A stretch of 9,060 bases of DNA from Nitrospinota bacterium (GTDB lineage: Bacteria > UBA8248): the NCBI GenBank assembly GCA_003506735.1, contig DNYS01000144.1, positions 1 through 9,060 on the forward strand. Direction: 5' to 3'. Each line of letters begins with the position of its first letter. Positions within the stretch are counted from its first letter, which is position 1. Shown in pieces: positions 6,831 to 9,060 of this stretch. The translations under genes were made by a program, and so were the position numbers. The notes under the pieces were generated by a model. The model worked only from the letters and a program-made list of their open reading frames with translations, was not told where the DNA came from and did no database searches.

Positions 6831-7511
6831 TTATTTTGAGGCCTTGAGAGGATAGGCCCTGTAGTTGAACTTGCCCAAGGCCTCAGCCATCTGGGCAACG
6901 GCGGTCCGTTTGGGATCGAAAAGCAATTTAGCCTGGCTTTTAGCGTAGCTGACGCTTTGAACTTTCACCCCGGGGAGCCTGTCCAAGGCCCCTGCGACTA
7001 GTTGCGGTCAGGTGAACGGTCAGGACATCCCCTCGACCCGGAGGGTGAGCCGCTCAAGCCGAGTCACGCCGGCGGTGTCTTTGACCGGCTTCGCCTGCAC
7101 TCCGAATTGCGGGTCCAGCGGAGGGATAACGCCCGATCTGCCCTGAAGGCCGGCCGAGATGGAGGGAGATTCGCCGCTCTGAAAATCGATGCCCACGAGC
7201 GCACCGGCCGGGGTGTAGGTGATGATCACGAAAAATACGACCACCGCCGTATTCGCCCCGAGCAGCCACTTGCGGAACCGCCCGCCTGTGATGGCGCAAA
7301 ACCGCGCCCGGCATTCCCGTGCCTCGCGATTGTAGCGAATCCACGAAATAGCCAGAGCCGCCACAGCGAAGGTCATTAGATACGCCTTGTACTTCACCAA
7401 AAATATGGTGAGCAGGCTTCCGCCCAGCCAGCCCGCGACGAGAATCAGCGGGAGGACGCAACAGGAAGCGCCCAAAATGCCCGCGAGAATCCCGCTGTCT
7501 TTCCGGTCCAT
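6831..7511 (-). CDS. merT: MerTP: MerT mercury transporter fused to MerP/HMA domain, probable selenoprotein (two in-frame UGA codons)
   Basis: From ATG 7511 (AGAGGGA ribosome site) the frame encodes a MerT-like part: about three membrane helices (9-37, 42-59, 83-100), the vicinal cysteine pair ASCCVLPL (Cys17, Cys18) in helix 1 and the cytoplasmic pair CRARFC (Cys67, Cys72). An extended region ends in LTLRVEGMS, the first strand of a heavy-metal-associated (HMA/MerP) domain. Next comes UGA (codon 164), PFT, UGA (codon 168), then an intact HMA remainder: PQLVAGALDRLPGV, SVSYAKSQAKLLFDP, then the helix VAQMAEALGKFNYRAYP, ending at TAA 6831. Total is 226 residues. The two UGAs stand where GMxCxxC has its metal-binding cysteines, so selenocysteine is the simplest reading. 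Oddity: three residues lie between the two positions, not two. A standard caller would stop at 7020 and lose the HMA domain. Alternative: a degraded gene. Confidence 0.82.
6972..6992 (-). promoter_or_regulatory. Candidate bacterial SECIS hairpin in merTP
   Basis: The minus-strand RNA can fold as 5' stem GGG-GCCU, loop UGGAC, 3' stem AGGC-U-CCC: seven base pairs with one bulged U on the 3' side. The loop begins 23 bases after the second UGA and 35 after the first. Bacterial SECIS elements as known have a small apical loop with a G in its first two positions, about 16-37 bases from the UGA; this hairpin meets that for both UGAs (the first is at the far limit). The fold was done by hand, without energies. 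Confidence 0.55.
7008..7022 (-). other. Two in-frame UGA codons, proposed selenocysteine recoding sites of MerTP
   Basis: On the minus strand UGA occupies 7022-7020 and 7010-7008, separated by CCG TTC ACC. Both are followed by C. They encode positions 164 and 168 in GMS-U-PFT-U-P, aligned with the GMxCxxC-P motif of MerP-like domains. Both interruptions are UGA, none is UAA or UAG, and no frameshift is needed, which is unlikely for random decay. Confidence 0.75.
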
Positions 7512-7567
7512 CGAATTCCCTCTCATCACTGAAAATGTCCTTGTCCGGCTTTTTATTGAACACCGGA

Positions 7568-7610
7568 GACGGAAAAATCTTCCCGCGCCGGGGTCTCAGG
7601 ATTTTCCGTC
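7568..7610 (-). repeat. Inverted repeat spanning the merR stop and the merR-merTP gap
   Basis: GACGGAAAATC (7610-7600, the last merR codons) and GATTTTTCCGTC (7579-7568) are complementary apart from one extra base, with a 20-base loop that itself contains CCC-GGCGC-GGG. In RNA this would be a sizeable hairpin. No T-run follows, so it is not a classical terminator. It could be an attenuator, an RNA-stability element, or part of a protein-binding site ahead of merTP. Confidence 0.45.
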
Positions 7611-8000
7611 CAGCGCTTCCAGTATCGGGCACTCCAAAATGGGGGCTTCCTCGCGGCAGGCCGAGGCCAGACGCGTGAGCTGGCATTTCACCGCCCGGAG
7701 AGAGTGGAGCTTCTCGTCGATTTCGGCGATCTTCCTCTCGGCCTGGGCCAGGATGTCGCCGCACATCGTCTGCTCGTCCAGGCGCAGCGCCATCAGCTCC
7801 TTGATCTCCTTGAGGGAAAACCCGAGCGCCTGCGCGCGCTTGATGCTCCGGATCAGGGTCGCCGCCTCGGGGGGATACACCCGGAACGCGCCCCGGCGCT
7901 CCCGGGGCTGCTCGATGAGCCCCCGCCGCTCGTAGTAGCGGACGGTCTCGACGTTGACGCCGGATTCCTTTGCAAGTTTGCCAATCGTCATCGGCTGCAT
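7596..8000 (-). CDS. merR: MerR, Hg(II)-responsive transcriptional regulator
   Basis: A 134-residue MerR-family protein. The N-terminal winged helix begins MTIGKLAKESGVNVETVRYYERRGLI, followed by the second wing region RVYPPEAATLIRSIKRAQALGFSLKEIKELM. A long dimerisation helix then leads to the metal site. The mercury-specific cysteines are present: Cys80 (TMCGDI), Cys115 and Cys124 in the arrangement C-x8-CP, which corresponds to Cys82, Cys117 and Cys126 of Tn501 MerR, as I recall. This supports Hg(II) sensing rather than Cu or Zn. Cys106 is an extra cysteine. The ATG at 8000 has AGGGAGG five bases upstream; the longer frame to 8054 is unlikely. Unlike in Tn21/Tn501, merR is co-directional with merTP, 84 bp ahead of it. 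Codons are strongly GC-ending, unlike the genes on either side. Confidence 0.93.
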   Translation of the reverse strand: MQPMTIGKLAKESGVNVETVRYYERRGLIEQPRERRGAFRVYPPEAATLIRSIKRAQALGFSLKEIKELMALRLDEQTMCGDILAQAERKIAEIDEKLHSLRAVKCQLTRLASACREEAPILECPILEALDGKS

Positions 8001-8010
8001 CACAACCTCC

Positions 8011-8030
8011 CTGGATTTTCCGGATTCCAG
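8011..8030. promoter_or_regulatory. Dyad in the merR leader, possible operator
   Basis: CTGGA and TCCAG form perfect 5-base arms around a central TCCGGA palindrome, immediately upstream of the merR ribosome binding site. It could be an autoregulatory operator or a leader hairpin. I could not fit the usual MerR promoter (19-bp spacer with dyad between clear -35 and -10 boxes) in the 100-bp gap upstream; the nearest candidate (TTGCTC, 19 bp, GATACG) is a poor match. Confidence 0.3.
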
Positions 8031-8100
8031 CGATCGTATCATTTTATGCCGCAAGCCAAGAGCAATTCACCGCCGATCATCTTCCCTCGTCCGAAAACGC

Positions 8101-8556
8101 TCATCCTGCCCGCTTCACCCAATAGGCCACATTGCCCAAACAGCAAGTACCCTGGGGGTTTTTGACATCGCACTCGTAAAGTCCCGCCTGGATCTTGCCG
8201 CGAATGACAAGGGGAATTTCAGGCGGTGCGTTCCGCTTTGCGTCTTCCATGATGTCTTTGGCGGAATAACCAAAGCAATAGCAAATCAGCGTGTCGCCGG
8301 GCTCTTCTTTCTGCCAAACATCCACCGAAAGCTGATCTTTCCGAATTTGATGGCCCCCGCCGCCGAAGTAAACCACGTCGCAATCTTTTTGCGGGCAAAA
8401 GAAAAGCGGAGCCGGAGGGATATTCTCTTGATATTCTGGCTTCACAAGGCTTGAGACCGTGATTTCGGGGACCTGTTTAGGGCCGATGCACTCGATGCCA
8501 GCTTCCGAGCAGGAAGGGCAAGGATTGGACACGGCCCCATGAGCCACATCGTTCAT
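8101..8556 (-). CDS. CopZ-like iron-sulfur/zinc-binding metallochaperone-type protein
   Basis: A 151-residue cytoplasmic, cysteine-rich protein. It resembles the N-terminal domain of Archaeoglobus CopZ, which binds one zinc and one [2Fe-2S] cluster, here as a stand-alone protein without the HMA domain. Visible landmarks: CPSC (13-16), TVSSLVKPE, FFCPQKDCDVVYF (Cys54, Cys59), CYCFGYSAKDI (Cys92, Cys94), ECDVKNPQGTCCLGNV (Cys129, Cys138, Cys139). The CYCFG ... NPQGxCCLG pair is the hallmark of the cluster-binding part; proteins of this type are often found in mer and copper operons. The ATG at 8556 has GGGAGG at a good distance; a start at 8571 would place the ribosome site inside the gene. It begins one base after the TAA ending the read-through frame upstream. 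Codons are more A/T-rich than in merR. The terminal TGA is a genuine stop, since the family ends here. Confidence 0.82.
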   Translation of the reverse strand: MNDVAHGAVSNPCPSCSEAGIECIGPKQVPEITVSSLVKPEYQENIPPAPLFFCPQKDCDVVYFGGGGHQIRKDQLSVDVWQKEEPGDTLICYCFGYSAKDIMEDAKRNAPPEIPLVIRGKIQAGLYECDVKNPQGTCCLGNVAYWVKRAG

Positions 8557-8557
8557 T

Positions 8558-9010
8558 TTATCCCTCCCCACCGCGGCTTTTGCCGGCCCGGGCCTCTACC
8601 GCATCCAGCGGCGAGAACACCATTCAGCCCACCTCATCGTTTCGGCGAAGCAGCCAATTCGACAAAGACATGATCTCGCAGCCGCCTTCCCTCCGGACGG
8701 CGGCCAAAATCATGGAGGACCCGTAGAATAGAAACGCCGGATCGCGCGTGAATGGAATCAGGACGAACAAGACCACGATTCCGTTGTTCAGCAGATAACC
8801 CATCGGACCATTCGCGCTGAGCGATTCCTTGGTGCGGCTAAGCCTCGCCCATTGGAACAGCATGAGGAGCGCCGGGAAGAGAGCAAAACCGATTAACGCT
8901 TCATGCCACTGAACACCTTCCCCCCAAAAAGCGAGAAAGAGGAGTCCGACGCCGATGGCTATCCGGGCGGACGTGCCGATGACACCGATGTTTCGTGCCT
9001 CCGTCATCAT
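8558..9010 (-). CDS. Small membrane protein of the mercury cassette, probable selenoprotein (UGA at codon 129)
   Basis: From ATG 9010 (AAGGTG seven bases upstream) the frame encodes a protein with about four hydrophobic stretches (12-31, 36-54, 70-87, 92-106), then GGCEIMSLSNWLLRRNDEVG, then UGA (codon 129), then MVFSPLDAVEARAGKSRGGEG and TAA at 8558. From memory, related mer-associated membrane proteins carry a similar tail, (S)NWLLRRxDxVGC-xxFxPxD, with Cys where this gene has UGA; that would make UGA a selenocysteine codon. The tail is coherent, stays in frame and ends one base before the next ATG (TAA-A-ATG), the tight spacing expected in an operon; stopping at the UGA would leave 67 untranslated bases. 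Cys111 and the Sec could form a metal or redox site at the membrane surface. Role unknown; alternative is simple termination at 8624. Confidence 0.72.
8594..8615 (-). promoter_or_regulatory. Candidate bacterial SECIS hairpin in the membrane-protein gene
   Basis: The minus-strand RNA can fold as 5' stem CUC-GCCGC, loop UGGAU, 3' stem GCGGU-A-GAG: eight pairs including one G-U, with a single bulged A on the 3' side. The loop begins 17 bases after the UGA, close to the spacing I recall for E. coli fdhF. Loop size, loop sequence (UGGA) and the 3' bulge repeat what is seen in merTP. Folded by hand. Confidence 0.55.
8624..8626 (-). other. In-frame UGA, proposed selenocysteine codon of the membrane protein
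   Basis: UGA follows GTG GGC and precedes ATG GTG TTC on the minus strand. The frame stays open for 21 more sense codons to TAA at 8560-8558. The residue preceding it and the following FSPLD look like a conserved C-terminal motif with Cys at this place in relatives (from memory, not searched). Confidence 0.65.
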
Positions 9011-9060
9011 ATCCGTGCACCTTTATGGATATTCCGTTGGAAAAAAATTAGCGGCGAAAA

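Noticed and set aside
6831..7019. A separate merP gene or merP pseudogene downstream of merT
   Set aside because: No start codon with a ribosome site precedes the domain, and the frame is continuous with merT with only UGA interruptions at Cys positions; fusion by recoding explains more.
7020..7529. MerT ending at the UGA at 7020 as a complete protein
   Set aside because: It would end in RVEGMS, the middle of an HMA motif, and leave about 200 bases that encode the rest of the domain in the same frame unexplained.
8101..8103. UGA at the end of the CopZ-like gene as a third selenocysteine codon
   Set aside because: The family ends at about this point, the following seven codons before the next UGA carry no recognisable motif, and no good hairpin was seen.

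Overview
The window comes from a GC-rich bacterium. The taxon cannot be fixed from sequence alone. An archaeal-type nicotinate phosphoribosyltransferase with a zinc ribbon, a NuoI-type ferredoxin subunit and probable selenocysteine decoding would fit Desulfobacterota or a similar uncultured lineage, but this is inference. No rRNA, tRNA, CRISPR or transposase was seen.

Layout. (1) 1-1101, minus: a membrane-anchored endonuclease/exonuclease/phosphatase protein, cut by the window edge close to its C-terminus. (2) 1272-1973: two small CxxC-containing proteins of unknown function in convergent arrangement, followed by a leader of about 240 bp and a carboxymuconolactone decarboxylase family protein (2213-2590, plus). 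(3) 2605-6386, minus: a compact housekeeping cluster read as trxB, nuoI, nicotinate phosphoribosyltransferase, DHH/DHHA1 phosphoesterase. It is headed by a strong-looking promoter at 6466-6494 (TTGGCA, 17 bp, TAGAAT) whose spacer is almost filled by a perfect dyad. (4) 6563-9010, minus: a mercury cassette read as small membrane protein, CopZ-like Fe-S protein, merR, merTP fusion, merE. No merA or merB is present in the window.

The main discovery is in the mercury cassette. Two genes that a standard annotation would stop early continue in frame through UGA codons. MerT appears to end at 7020, but the frame runs through two UGAs (codons 164 and 168) into an intact MerP/HMA domain ending at TAA 6831-6833; the UGAs lie where the metal-binding cysteines of the GMxCxxC motif belong. 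The first gene of the cassette appears to end at 8624, but the frame runs through one UGA (codon 129) to a TAA one base before the next ATG. Downstream of the UGAs both genes can fold a short hairpin with the same kind of loop (UGGAC and UGGAU), each with a single-base bulge on the 3' side, at distances suited to a bacterial SECIS element. I interpret both as selenoproteins, which gives a mercury-handling operon with selenol ligands in two of its membrane proteins.

Proposed logic (inference): MerR senses Hg(II) through a conserved Cys triad; MerTP and MerE move Hg(II) across the membrane, with selenocysteines in the metal-binding head; the CopZ-like protein and the small membrane selenoprotein may bind or pass on metal. 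Thioredoxin reductase lies directly downstream and could supply reducing power, but it has its own promoter and may simply be a neighbour.
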